Source of the DNA: Strigamia acuminata
Taxonomy: Eukaryota; Arthropoda; Chilopoda; Geophilomorpha; Linotaeniidae
Assembly: GCA_949358305.1 (NCBI GenBank)
Contig: OX442316.1
Span: forward strand, 10,540,001 to 10,604,000
Direction: 5' to 3'
DNA length: 64,000 nucleotides
Below are positions 38,791-49,348 of the stretch, in pieces (position 1 is the stretch's first letter; every line of letters starts with the position of its first letter). Under the pieces are notes generated by a model, which made no database searches, was not told where the DNA came from, and was given only the letters and a program-made list of their open reading frames with translations. Made by a program: the position numbers and the translations under genes.

Positions 38791-39389
38791 TTTTTATATC
38801 TGTAATGTTTTTTAAAGATTTATTTTTGAATAAAATAATCAATTTTCGATTGTAATTGGCCATGGGGACAATTATTATTGATCACTTGTGTCTGCGTTTC
38901 AAGCTATATGAAGGATAGTTGGAAAATGTGAGACTGACAGTAACACAAATGAAATTTTCGTTTTTTTTAATGAAAACATTTGAAATTTTTATTTTTTTTT
39001 AGAAAACAAGAAAATTTTTACGTAATAATTATTACATTTATGACTATTTGTTTATTTTTAGGACTTTGGGGTATACCCCATGGGGTATCCCAATTGGGGT
39101 GTACCCCGTGTTTTGTAGTGACCCACTGAAGTGTAGTTGAGGATTCTTTTTATTTATTTACGTATTTATTTTAATTATTGAATATTATGGTATTATTACT
39201 GATTATTGTAAATTTAATTCGTGAAACGATGGTCCAGGACTAGTCTTGAAAAAATATTGTTGTATTTTATTTTTAATTCGAAAATATATGAAATTTATAA
39301 AATATAATTTTTTTTCAGATTTGTTTTCAGATCCTACGTAAGAAAAATCAGGTAATTCGATGCAACAGTAGATATTTTAGAAAATATAC

Positions 39390-42300
39390 TTATGGTCTTT
39401 TTTTCCCATTCAAGAAACAACATAGGCAACAAGAAAACAAAACAGCAAGAATCTAACAAAAAAATCATTAAAAACAATTTAAAAAATAGTTTTATAAACA
39501 TGCAATTACCTGAATTGCTCCAAGCCCGATTACAATACCAAGCAGATGTGACACGTGATCTTCAGCCGAATCCTTAATTTTAGTATAGCAACCCTAAAGA
39601 CAAAAGCAACACTGAAATAAACATAATCAAACCATCGAAAATTTCTTACAAATTCACTTTGTTTCCTATCTGCCAAACTCGATCGGAAAGGACAATATGG
39701 ATTACCCAGTTCGGAATTCTGCTTTTTTTCCATCACACAGCATGATCTAGGAAATTTTTCCTGATATTTCGTCGTTCTATCGGTTTTATACCACGGAGTC
39801 ACCTCAAGATCTTTGAAACCGTCGACTCCGCAGCACTCAAACTGAAAATCAAACGACACAACTCATCAAAACTATTCATTCTTTACATGGTTTTCAACTA
39901 CCTGTGTAAATATATTATCCCAGGCGAGTCTCATTATGTCATTTTCAGGTCCATACAGTTTCAGGGCCGCGAATAAAGCTGACTTCAAATTAGCTTCGAC
40001 CTACAAAATTTCAATCATTAAGAATTACAAATCAGTGAATAATTCCATCAACAGCAAGAGTCTAACAAAAAAAAATCATTAAAAACAGTTTTATAAACAT
40101 GCAATTACCTCAATTGCTCCAAGCCCAATTGCACTGCCAAACAGATGTGACATGTGATCTGGACCCCAATCCTTAATTTTTGTATAGCAACCCTAAAGAC
40201 AAAAAGAACACTGAAATAAACATAATAAAAACATCGAGAATCTCTTACAATTTCAATTTGTTTCCTATCTGCCAAACTCGATAGGAAAGGACAATTTGGA
40301 TTACGCAGTTCGGAATGTTCCTTTTTTTCCATCACACAGCATGATCTAGGAAATTTTTCCTGATAACTCGTCGTTCTATTGGTTTTATACCACGGAGTTA
40401 CCTCAAGATCTCTGTAACCGTCGACTCCGCAGCACTCATACTGAAAATCAAACGAAACAACTCATCAAAAGTATTCTTTCTTTGCATGTTTGTCAACTAC
40501 CTGTGTAAATACATTATCCCAGGCGAGTCTCATTTCGTCATTTTCAGGTCCATACAGTTTCAGGGCCGCGTATAAAGCTGACTTCACATTAGCTTCGACC
40601 TACAAAATTTTAATTATTAAGAATTACAAATCAGTGAATAATTCCATCAACAGCAAAAATCTAACAAAAAAAATCATTCAAAACAATTTGAAAAACAGTT
40701 TTATAAACATATGCAATTACCTGAGTTGCTCCAAGCCCCATTGCATTGCCAAGCAGATGTGACATGTGATCTTCACCCGAATCCTTAATTTCACCCGAAT
40801 CACCCGAATCCTTAATCACCCGAATCTTTAATTTTATTGCGTTCGTGATTTTAGTATAGCAACCCTAAAGACAAAAGTAACACTGAAATAAACATGATCA
40901 AAACATTGAAAATTTCTTACAACTTCACTTTGATTCCTATCTGCCAAACTCGATACGAAAGGACAATTTGGATTACGCAGTTCGGAAATCTGCTTTCTTT
41001 CCATCACACAACATGATCTAGGAAATTTTTCCTGATATTTCGTCGTTCTATTGGTTTTATACCACGGAGTCACCTTAAGATCTCTGAAACCGTCGACTCC
41101 GCAACACTCAAACTGAAAATCAAACGAAACAACACATCAAAAGTATTCTTTCTTTACATATTCCTCAACAACTACTATAGTCATCCCGGGTCATTAAAAT
41201 ATCCCCTGAGAAAATTAATGTTATAAAATGAAAAAATAATTATGAGCAAATATTTGTATTTTCCTAAGAATATAATTTATTAGTTGGCATGCAAATAACT
41301 GATTAGTTTGTGGAAATAAAATAAATTACACCAGATTTGGATGCTAAATGTCAAAATACCTAATACATTATAAATATACAATTTGTCTGTTTGGAATGTA
41401 ACGAGTGTGGATTGATCCGTGGATTGATCCCTGGCATGGATTTCTTCCCTTCTATTGGCCCATATTCCAGGAAATGGGGTGGCGACTCCACAGCTTCAAT
41501 ATATCATGTGACTAGGTTAAAACAAAAGAAATGAGTCTAATCCTTTCTGGATCCTGTCACATGACACCTGCCTATATAAATCTTTTAGACAGGAAATAAC
41601 CATTTCTACAACACCCAAGGTAAGTAGAACACCACTACAACCAGCCAAGGTAACCAGCAGGCAACCAGCAGGTGTGCCTCAAAAATCAAGTCGACGTGAA
41701 CCACTCGGAGTGACCGAGGACTAATGCCACTTGTAAATTCATGTAAAGTCAGAATATATTGAATCAAAAATGGATTTCACCACTGTTTAAATATTCGAAG
41801 CGAAGTATGGTTGAAATTACGATCAAATTCCAGTTTATTTTGGATGGAATTTAAGCGCCATTAACACGCAGCTACATTGTACCGTAACCAAACAATAATA
41901 ACTAGGTTGTACCAATTGTTAGAGTGAACCAGCAATAGTTATGTATCGAAGTTAAATTAAAACCACGTATTAATTCTTAATAACCAAGCCAGATTACGAC
42001 ACTACCTGTGTAAATATATTATCCCAGGCGCGTCTCATTACGTCATTTTCAGGTCCATACAGTTTAAGGGCCGCGAATAAAGCTGACTTCAAATTAGCTT
42101 TGATCTACAAAATTTTAATCATTAAGAATTACGAATCAGTGAATAATTCCATCTACAACAAACCTGAGACGCAGCAGAAACTCCACTACCGATTTCAACA
42201 GATATGACAATGGTTAAAATCACAGCGTACTGAATTTAACAACAAAAAAACGAAATTAGTACTTCTTTACCTAAAATTTAACACATTCAGAGTCGCTTAC

Positions 42301-42681
42301 AGTGGCTAACATCCACTTAGATTCTTGAATGGCACCATAACAGCCGAGAAAGCCTAATACAAATATTACTGCCCCAGCTACAATTAAAATGTAAGACGCC
42401 TGCACTAATACGGATGGATTATTAAAGCTTTGGACAGTAGGATCTTCATCTTCAGAAAGCGCTTCAGTCGCTTTGAGCATTGCAAGTATAAACTTTTTCT
42501 TGACTATTAGCCATGCTCCAGTACCCAGAAGAGCAGCTCCACAAATCTGAAAGTACAAAATGTGGCCATTTTAATCGATATTGTGCATAATAATTCGTGT
42601 ACTTCAAGTACTTACGAAAATTAGGAGATTAAAAAAGCCAAAAATCCATTTGCAAACGGATAGACCAAATCGAAGCGGCAT
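39390..42681 (-). CDS. Tetraspanin A with three tandem large-loop exon cassettes
   Basis: Common exons: 42616-42681 (MPLRFGLSVCKWIFGFFNLL, TM1), 42301-42546 (small loop and TM2, GFLGCYGAIQESKWM), 42164-42229 (TM3, YAVILTIVISVEI) and last exon 39390-39452 (TM4, ILAVLFSCCLCC, tail NGKKRP). Between TM3 and TM4 exons lie three cassettes, each of three exons, all open and all phase 0, coding the large extracellular loop with CCGVDG, PRSCCV and a later Cys. Using the first cassette only gives 291 residues. All nine cassette exons in one transcript would break tetraspanin topology, so one-at-a-time use is inferred. An upstream in-frame ATG (42723) would add 14 residues. Tetraspanins organise membrane microdomains; the large loop binds partners. 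Confidence 0.85.
39510..40000 (-). other. Tetraspanin A loop cassette 1 (most 3')
   Basis: Exons 39902-40000 (EANLKSALFAALKLYGPEND), 39650-39841 (FECCGVDGFKDLEVTPWYKT, then KKQNSELGNPYCPF) and 39510-39593 (GCYTKIKDSAEDHVSH). Exon sizes 99, 192 and 84 nt. All ends are GT-AG and phase 0, with no stop. Confidence 0.85.
40109..40599 (-). other. Tetraspanin A loop cassette 2
   Basis: Exons 40501-40599 (EANVKSALYAALKLYGPEND), 40249-40440 (YECCGVDGYRDLEVTPWYKT, then KKEHSELRNPNCPF) and 40109-40192 (GCYTKIKDWGPDHMSH). Sizes are again 99, 192 and 84 nt. It is separated from cassette 1 by a chimeric junction where a fragment of the TM4 exon acceptor (about 40050-40062) abuts intron sequence. Confidence 0.85.
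40721..42104 (-). other. Tetraspanin A loop cassette 3 (most 5')
   Basis: Exons 42006-42104 (KANLKSALFAALKLYGPEND), 40921-41112 (FECCGVDGFRDLKVTPWYKT, then RKQISELRNPNCPF) and 40721-40864. The last exon is 144 nt, not 84 nt, because repeated ATTCGGGTGA/TTAAGGATTCGGGTGA units insert about 20 residues (KDSGDSGEIKDSGE) before the HMSH segment. The first intron carries an 826-bp insertion at 41176-42001. Confidence 0.82.
41176..42001 (+). mobile_element. Solo-LTR-like insertion in tetraspanin A
   Basis: 826 bp absent from the same intron of the other cassettes and of tetraspanin B. It is flanked by CTAC on both sides (41172-41175 and 42002-42005). It starts TATAGTCATCCCGGG and ends GATTACGACA, which would be TG...CA after one G-to-A change. 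Inside are a TATA box (CCTATATAAATC, about 41570) and a plausible start region. No coding sequence is present. An LTR retrotransposon remnant, antisense to the gene, is the best reading. Confidence 0.62.
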
Positions 42682-43950
42682 GCTCTTCAATTTCGCCGTC
42701 GTTTTTATAACCGGAAGAGTCATTCCAATAGTTCAGATATAAATAAAAATTAACGTGTTTACTGTGATTGCATAAATTATTTTCCTGATTAGCAAATATG
42801 AATGATTTATTATGTCAGTAATTAGGGCCACGTCTGCAACATCAACTACTAAAACTTAAAAACAAAAAAACAAAATTTCTTTTTTTTTCTTGTTTGAAAG
42901 TTGAAATTGATCTCACAGAAAAAAAATATTATTTCAAAAGTTTGCTAGTTTGCAAAAAGTTAAAAAATTGTTTTTGCAAAACGTTTCTCATAGGAAACAT
43001 CGAATATAATGCTTAGAAAAACAAGAGAGGTTAGTTAACCAATAGTATGAATGATTGACATTCATTAAACATGTGTGTACAAAAAGCAAACTTTCCAGAT
43101 GCCAGTCATATCCAGATTCATCTAAACACTAGTTTCTTCGGCTTGATGATGCGTTTTATTGATTTGTCATATTTTAATCTTCATTACCGCTAATTGCTTT
43201 TCATGTTTAGGACTGATAAGATAACGATTGATATAAACTTAATATAAAATCAAACAATAACTTCGTGTAAAATATAGATTGATGCTTCAGTAAAGGTTTT
43301 TTTCTTCATTTAATCTTTTTTTTTTTAAGAAAAACAACCTCGTTTGAGAGTAATGTGTATTGCCGTCACCCTTAGCGAGGATAACAATTTATTTATTACA
43401 AATGAACTACAGCAACTATCTAAAAGAGTCAACTCAGCAATTGTTGTTGTTTTAACAATATTGATGCGGTGTCATGTGCCATAGATTAACGAACACTGAA
43501 ACTTTTGCTCTCGATTTCAGTTCAGATTTCGCTATAACAAAGTTTCTGGGCTTGGCTCTGCCCATTTTCCAACCTTTTACAAGTTGGCTGAATTGTACCT
43601 AATTAGGCCAAACATCCCAAAGAAATGGTTATGAAATGTATCATAAAAATTCATTTTTTTTAGTCTGATCAGCTTCTTTGAAAAATTATATAATCTTTTT
43701 ATGAATAAATTGGATATGGATATGACTGGGATGCGCGCTTTCCGTTTTAACGTCAAAAATCGTGTTAATTAAATTTAAGTTAGTTAATTACTTACGAAAC
43801 TTTGTGGATGGTTGTTTACGATTTTCCTTGAGTAACTAACACTGGAATAAGGTCTCAAACACTACTGCAAGTTCAGCTAGACTACTGAACGTGAATAATG
43901 TTGTGCCTCTTGTGGCTTGGTTGACTTGACTACCGTAAGTAAATAAACAT
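42682..43950. other. Non-coding tail of copy A, 5' of tetraspanin A
   Basis: Repeated at about 53690-54900 with small indels. Possible 5' UTR exon donors occur (for example GTAAGTAATT on the minus strand at about 43793). There are no ORFs of note. Confidence 0.5.
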
Positions 43951-43954
43951 TATA

Positions 43955-45173
43955 CAGGGTGGAACAAAAGTCTGTTCCCCTCAAATATTTCCTCAGCAAT
44001 TGCATCTAGGCCAACTTTGATGAAGCAATCGTATAGGAAGTTGGGTGAGAGCAATCCAATGATGTCATCAAATTTGACCTTGAAGACCATTTTCAAGGTT
44101 ATTCACTTGCTAACTTCTAAACCAATCAGGTTAAAGCAAAAAAGTCAATTACAAAGTTGTAAAGCACCATCAAATTAGTACTATCCAACTTATCCTAGTC
44201 ATCTTAAGTTAAATTTTTTCCTTTTAAAAAGGAGACAAATCAGCTGAAATAAAGCCAGCCATTGTGACAAAACTTAAATTTTTATCACAAAATACTGAAT
44301 TACTTAAATAAACGTATTCAAATGTGCATCATTATGCAAGTAAACAAGAAAAACCACTGCCTTTTTTAATGCCTCAATAATTATTTTATCACAAGATTAA
44401 CCCTTGGCTATACGTATTTATGGACAAGCTTTTTCTTGAATAAGAAAAGTTTTTTTCCTATGAATTTTTTTTGCTGAAAATTTGTGACTTTGTTTATCTG
44501 ATAATAAAGTAAATCTCAGGTGAAATTTGTAATGATTCATCATGTATTTAATTAAATATTCAACTTGGAAATTTTCTGTCCTTTAAAACTCCAGCATAAC
44601 TTTTAAGCTGGCTTTGCTGTATTAGTGAACAGAACTTCAGTGAACAGCTTTTCGCATTTACCAGTAGTGATTAAAACCACCTCCAGATGGCTCAAATCTA
44701 TTTATTTTTATTGTTTAGGCATTACGTCCTCAATAAAATTAGTTCCGACCTAAAAACAAACTACATGGCGCTTTAACCAATCGACTTAAACATTGTCCAT
44801 AAATCCGTAATGGCTTAAACCAGAACGGCACATTTTATCCTTATGCCTCCGAGGGTTAAAAAATTTCACTTTGCTGATTTTTTTCTGATTTGTCTCCTTT
44901 TTAAAAAGAAAACATTTAACTTATGATGACTAAGATAAGTTGGATAGTACTAATTTGATGGTGCTCTACAACTTTGTAATTGACTTTTTTGCTCTAACCT
45001 GATTGGTTTAGAAGTTAGCAAGTGAATAACCTTGAAAATGGCCTTTAAGGTCAAATTTGATGACATCATTGGATTGCTCTCACCCAACTTCCTATACGAT
45101 CGCTTCATCAAAGTTGGCCTAGATGCAATTGCTGAGGAAATATTTGAGGGGAACAGACTTTTGTTCCACCCTG
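43955..45173. mobile_element. Foldback/MITE element with about 290-bp inverted ends
   Basis: Left end CAGGGTGGAACAAAAGTCTG (43955) matches the reverse complement of the right end (CAGACTTTTGTTCCACCCTG). Similarity of the arms continues to about 44250 and 44880. The interior (about 630 bp) is AT-rich and non-coding. It is flanked by TATA on both sides (43951-43954, 45174-45177). Copy B has an uninterrupted sequence around AAACGTTATAAAAAACG at about 55393. It is probably a Tc1/mariner-type non-autonomous element; the exact target duplication (TA or TATA) is open. Confidence 0.88.
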
Positions 45174-45780
45174 TATAAAACGTGTGTCTATTTTATTTTA
45201 TTTTTAACTTTGGTTTGCTAGGTTACTGCAAAGTGACATTTTCAAAACATTAAGCTTAAATGATTTATACAGTGACGATGTTTGTTATAGACTGATGTTG
45301 TCATGACAGTTGCTCATAGACATAAAATTATTTTTTTTTCATGTTTAATGGAAGTACTCGTAAGTAGTCCAAAAAATGAACATTTCAAGCAAATTCGTAA
45401 AAATATCTCATTATTTTTATATATAAAAATTCAAAACAATTAAATTGACATGGATGTATGTTTGTTTGTTTCAACTTCCGGTGCACAGTAACGCCATCAC
45501 TGATATATTTTCGGCGCGTACATGGCAATCACTTTGGCGGCGATTTGAAAACCAATACAAACTGCAACTGTGAAAAATAATGATTGAACTGTTTTGTCAC
45601 GAGTGTTAATTATGGTCAATTTTATTTTAATTAAAATAAAACAATGTGATCTTATTTACATGAGAAACAGATCCAAACATAAACAAACATTACTAATTCG
45701 TGGAACATTAACTACGAAAGATTTAGTCACTCCCAACATAATGCTCCCAATAAAGCATTATTTTAGAAAAACACTACTGT

Positions 45781-45849
45781 GTCCTTGTGGCCTAATGGAC
45801 GAAGGCGTCGGCTTCGCGGCGATTGCGGGTTCAAGTCTCACCAAGGGTA
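45781..45849 (+). pseudogene. tRNA-Arg pseudogene
   Basis: Copy A counterpart of the tRNA at 55884. The 5' half and D-arm (GGCCTAATGGACGAAGGCG) are kept. The anticodon stem-loop has lost about 5 nt (TCGGCTTCGCGGCG replaces TCGGCCTCCGAAGCCGGCG), and the T stem is mispaired (GCGGG with CTCAC). It cannot fold as a tRNA. Confidence 0.9.
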
Positions 45850-45974
45850 TCATGTCGAATTGCTTTAAAACTTTTTTCTAAGCACTTTCTTTTTAGAACG
45901 TTATCAACGATCAACTTCTAAAATATATTTTTATTTTCTCAAATAAATACATGAATAAATAAATAAATATTTAA

Positions 45975-46462
45975 GCAAGTGGTGTTTATGATGGATAGGT
46001 TTACAAACGATAAATCATTGAACTTTGGTCGTATGAAAATGAATACAATTGCATATTCATCTCTAAAGAATACCTCTGAATTCTAAATACAGTCATTTTT
46101 TTGTCTTTTTGTCCAGTCTTTTTGTCTTTTTGTCCAGTTCGCAACACAGACACAGCGTTAAAATAATACTAAAAACCTGAAATCAGTTCATGAGATTAAT
46201 TTCCCTAAAATAATTGTGTTCCTTAACTTTTATTTCTTTTTCCCTGAAATAATCCAACACCAATTAAAATTGGAGCTGCAACAGATGCAGGAAAAATAAA
46301 TAAGTTTTTAAAATCTCAATGCAGCCCTGAAAATATAGAAAATTGAATAAAATGCTAACTATAAATGAAAAAGAACAGTAAAAAAAAAAACTTTTAGGTG
46401 ATTTGAATTTGTTATAGTTGGTTTATTAGAACAAATGTTATCCACCATTTGATATTTGCTTT
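45975..46462 (-). pseudogene. 3' fragment of a tetraspanin C copy
   Basis: It matches the last three exons and introns of the tetraspanin at 56112-57474 (compare CAGACACAGCGTTAAAATAA and GGAGCTGCAACAGATGCAGG). The coding tail is degraded and it stops being similar inside the CCG-loop exon at about 46462. It is the truncated end of duplication copy A. Confidence 0.75.
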
Positions 46463-46704
46463 TGTTAGTTTTACCAAATAACTGAGACTGACTAACTCTG
46501 GTGAATGCTTACAAGTTAGTGCAGATTGGCTGTGCTTTATTTCAAGAAGACTTATATACATAGTGGGAGACAAAAGGGTTTGACATTTATTGCGCACAGA
46601 CAGGACTTTGTCCAACTGCAAACTGTTGTTACTACTAATACTGTACGAATAAATGCTTTTTCGCCTACTCCTACTTTTCGAATAAACTCTGTAGAGCCAA
46701 TAAG

Positions 46705-47156
46705 ATGAATTATAAATACCGTGCTAGATGCGTTGCCTGTGGTAGACAGATTGTTGCCACAAGAAACAAATGAAGCATGTATTGCACGTGAAAAAGCAGA
46801 AAAAAGAAAGAAAAATGTGCAGAGAATACTGAGCTAATAAGAAATGTGCACGAGAAATAGCAGATGCACGTATTGCACGTGAATTGGAAGAAATAGAATA
46901 TACACGTCTTGCATGTGACTTATAAGAAGTGGATGATGCACCTCCATCGGTATTAATTCCACTGTTATCCACTAAAAGTAAACGAAAAACACGTGCTGAA
47001 ATGTCTCCTGAAAAACTGGCCAGGATTCGACAACAAGATGCTTTGCGAAAACGAAACAGTTGTGGCCAGCTTGGTAACAAAGCTAGATTGCAGCTGGGTG
47101 ACGATGAGAGATTGTTGCAGCATCAAGTACATTCTCAGCAAGAATGTAATCGTGTA
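46705..47156 (+). pseudogene. Decayed ORF of unknown origin
   Basis: Between the two duplication copies lies a plus-strand sequence rich in Arg/Glu/Ala repeats (AREIADARIARELEE, EKLARIRQQDALRKR) broken by stop codons and frame changes. An open piece runs 46929-47270 into the repeat flank. Such basic repeats occur in N-termini of some transposon-encoded proteins, but I cannot assign a family. Confidence 0.4.
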
Positions 47157-48164
47157 ATAGTAATGAGCGCCATTCAGCGACAGAATTGGGAATCTATTTT
47201 ACTCATTGTCGGGTCTCGATTTTTATTTATAATTCTGCTTTATATCGAACATTTAATTTACAAAACTTGATTTACAAAAAGACAAGTTAACAATATAAAG
47301 TGTATTTAAAAATAAAATTGAAACTTATAGTATTTTGATGAATAGTAAATACATTTAACATAATAAGAATAGCATTATAGTAATAAAAAAAACACCAATG
47401 TTGTCGAACTTAATATTATACAAAAAGAGATTTAAGTCATATAAAATGTGACCAACAAAAAGTCTCTTAAAACCACAAATACAATTTTAAAAAATGAACA
47501 GATTAGACGCGATTAAATAACTGGGCACAGTTCAAAAACTTAATTTTCCACCCGTAACTTTTCCTCACTTTTTTAGTCTTTCACATTAAATTTTTAAGAC
47601 GAATGCAATAAACAGATTACTTATCATTACGTTAACACAAAATAAACAGTTTTATAATAAAAAAAAAAAAACCGTACTACACCAAACAAATATGTCGTTT
47701 GAATGAACGTCAATAATTGAACATAATATTAATTAATTTTCACACTTTTAGTGTCCGGTATTTATAATTATACAAATATGGTTGAATGCATTGAACAATC
47801 TTATTCATAAAAAATAGTATTGATAAGATGATTATCATCAAGCATACTCACATTATTTTTTCCTTTAAAAATAAAAACCACACTGACGTAAGTGTAGTTG
47901 AGCATTCTTTTTATTTATTTATGTATTTATTTTAATTATTAGATATTATGTTATTATTACTGATTATTGTAAATTTTATTCGTGAAACGATGGTCCAGTC
48001 TTGAAAAAATATTGTTGTACTTCAATTTTAATTCGAAAATAGATGAAATTTATAAAATATAAATTTTTTCAGATTTGTTTTCAGATCCTACATAAGAAAA
48101 ATCGCGGTAATTCGATGCAACAGTAGATATATTAGAAAATATACTCACGGTCTTTTTTGGCATT
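47157..48164. other. Left flank block of copy B, including an unoccupied TIR-element site
   Basis: Similar to 33974-34698 plus 39134-39389. The join at 47881-47897 reads CACTGACGTAAGTGTAG where the filled copy would restore CACTGAAGTGTAG, a 4-bp difference. No gene is seen. Confidence 0.6.
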
Positions 48165-49348
48165 CTATTTCCCATTCAAGGAACAACACAGGCAACAAGC
48201 AAACAAAACAGCAAGAATCTAACAAAAAAAAATCATCAAAAACAATATAAAAAACAGTTTTATAAACATGCAATCACCTGAATTGCTCCAAGTCCGATTG
48301 CAATGCCAAGCAGAAGTGACATGTGATCTTCACCCCACTCCTTAATTTTAGTATAGCAACCCTAAAGACAAAAGTACCACTGAAATAAACAGAATAAAAA
48401 CATCGAAAATTTCTTACAAATTCAATTTGTTTCCTATCTGCCAAACTCGATAAGAAAGGACAATTTGGATTACGCAGTTCGGAATGTTCCTTTTTTTCCA
48501 TCACACAGCATGATCTAGGAAATTTTTCCTGATATCTCGCCGTTCTATTGGTTTTATACCACGGAGTCACCTCAAGATCTCTGTAACCGTCGACTCCGCA
48601 GCACTCAAACTGAAAATCAAACGAAACAACTCATCAAAAGTATTCTTTCTTTACCTGTTTTTCAACTACCTGTGTAAATACATAATCCCAGGAGAGTCTC
48701 ATTACGTCATTTTCAGGTCCATACAATTTCAGGGCCGTGAATAAAGCTGACTTCAAATTAGCTTCGAACTACAAAATTTAAATCATTAAGAATTACGAAT
48801 CAGTGAATAATTCCATCTACAACAAACCTTAGTCTTATAAGACGCAGCATAGACTCCACCACCGATTTCAACGGATAAGAAAATGGTTAAAAACACAGCA
48901 TACTGAAATTAACAACAAAAAACCGCAATTAATACTTCTTTACCTACAATTTACCATATTCAGAGTCGCTTACAGTGGATAACATACACTTAGATTCTTG
49001 AAAGGCACCACAACAGCCGAGAAAGCCTAATAAAAATATTACTGCCCCAGCTGCAATTAAAATGTAAGACGCCTGCTCTAATACGGATGGATTATTAAAG
49101 GTTTGGACAGTAGGATCTTCAGAAAGCGCTTCAGTCGCTTTGAGAATTGTAAGCATAGACTTTTTGTCGACTAGTAGCCATACTCCGGTACCCAGTAGAG
49201 CAGCTCCACAAATCTGAAAGTACAAAATGCGGCCATTTTAATCGATATTCTGCGTAATAATTCGAGTACTTCGAGTACTTACGAAAATAAGAAGATTGAA
49301 AAAGCCCAAAATCCATTTGCAAACGGATAGACCAAATCCAAGCGGCAT
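48165..49348 (-). CDS. Tetraspanin B (single loop cassette)
   Basis: Seven exons (49283-49348, 48974-49213, 48828-48902, 48670-48768, 48418-48609, 48278-48361, 48165-48218), all phase 0, give 269 residues. TM1 VCKWILGFFNLLIF, TM2 SYILIAAGAVIFLLGFLG, TM3 YAVFLTIFLSVEIGGG, TM4 IAIGLGAIQILAVLFACCLC. The large loop has the diagnostic CCGVDG, PRSCCV and GCYTK cysteines, making six. The exon layout is identical to tetraspanin A but with one copy of each loop exon. A 5' UTR intron (about 49366-49433) ends at TTTCCAG just before the start. The tail ends SLNGK, shorter than NGKKRP in A. Confidence 0.93.

Larger units (their letters stand above)
34708..39124. mobile_element. TIR transposon with satellite interior (MULE/hAT-like, non-autonomous)
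   Basis: Inverted ends of about 65 bp begin GGGTCACTACAAAACACGGG on the left (34708) and match the reverse complement at the right end (39124). Each end holds GGGGTACCCC and ATGGGGT palindromes. Both sides carry the 9-bp direct repeat ACTGAAGTG (34699-34707 and 39125-39133). A second inverted block (GATTATTTTATTCAA and AATCTTTAAAAAACATTACA) lies inside each end. There is no transposase. Because of the 1918-bp duplication, a second left end sits at 36626, so the element as inserted is best seen as 36626-39124 (about 2.5 kb). The paralogous site at about 47880-47905 lacks it. A 9-bp target duplication suggests a Mutator-like origin, but hAT (8 bp) is not excluded. Confidence 0.82.
33974..46462. 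repeat. Segmental duplication, copy A
   Basis: Blocks of this span recur in the same order and orientation at 47157-56571: 33974-34698 with 47157-47880; 39134-39400 with 47890-48180; the tetraspanin gene; 42690-43920 with 53690-54900; 45180-46462 with 55395-56571. Copy A is interrupted by the TIR/satellite element, a solo LTR and a foldback element. The left border begins AATAGTAATGAGCGCC. The right border falls inside a tetraspanin exon. Confidence 0.85.

Noticed and set aside
45594-45881. 95-residue plus-strand ORF
   Set aside because: It runs straight through the tRNA pseudogene and has no homologue in the duplicate copy's frame.
46724-47080. 118-residue minus-strand ORF
   Set aside because: It is antisense to the decayed Arg/Glu-rich ORF and is low-complexity in composition; a shadow frame.
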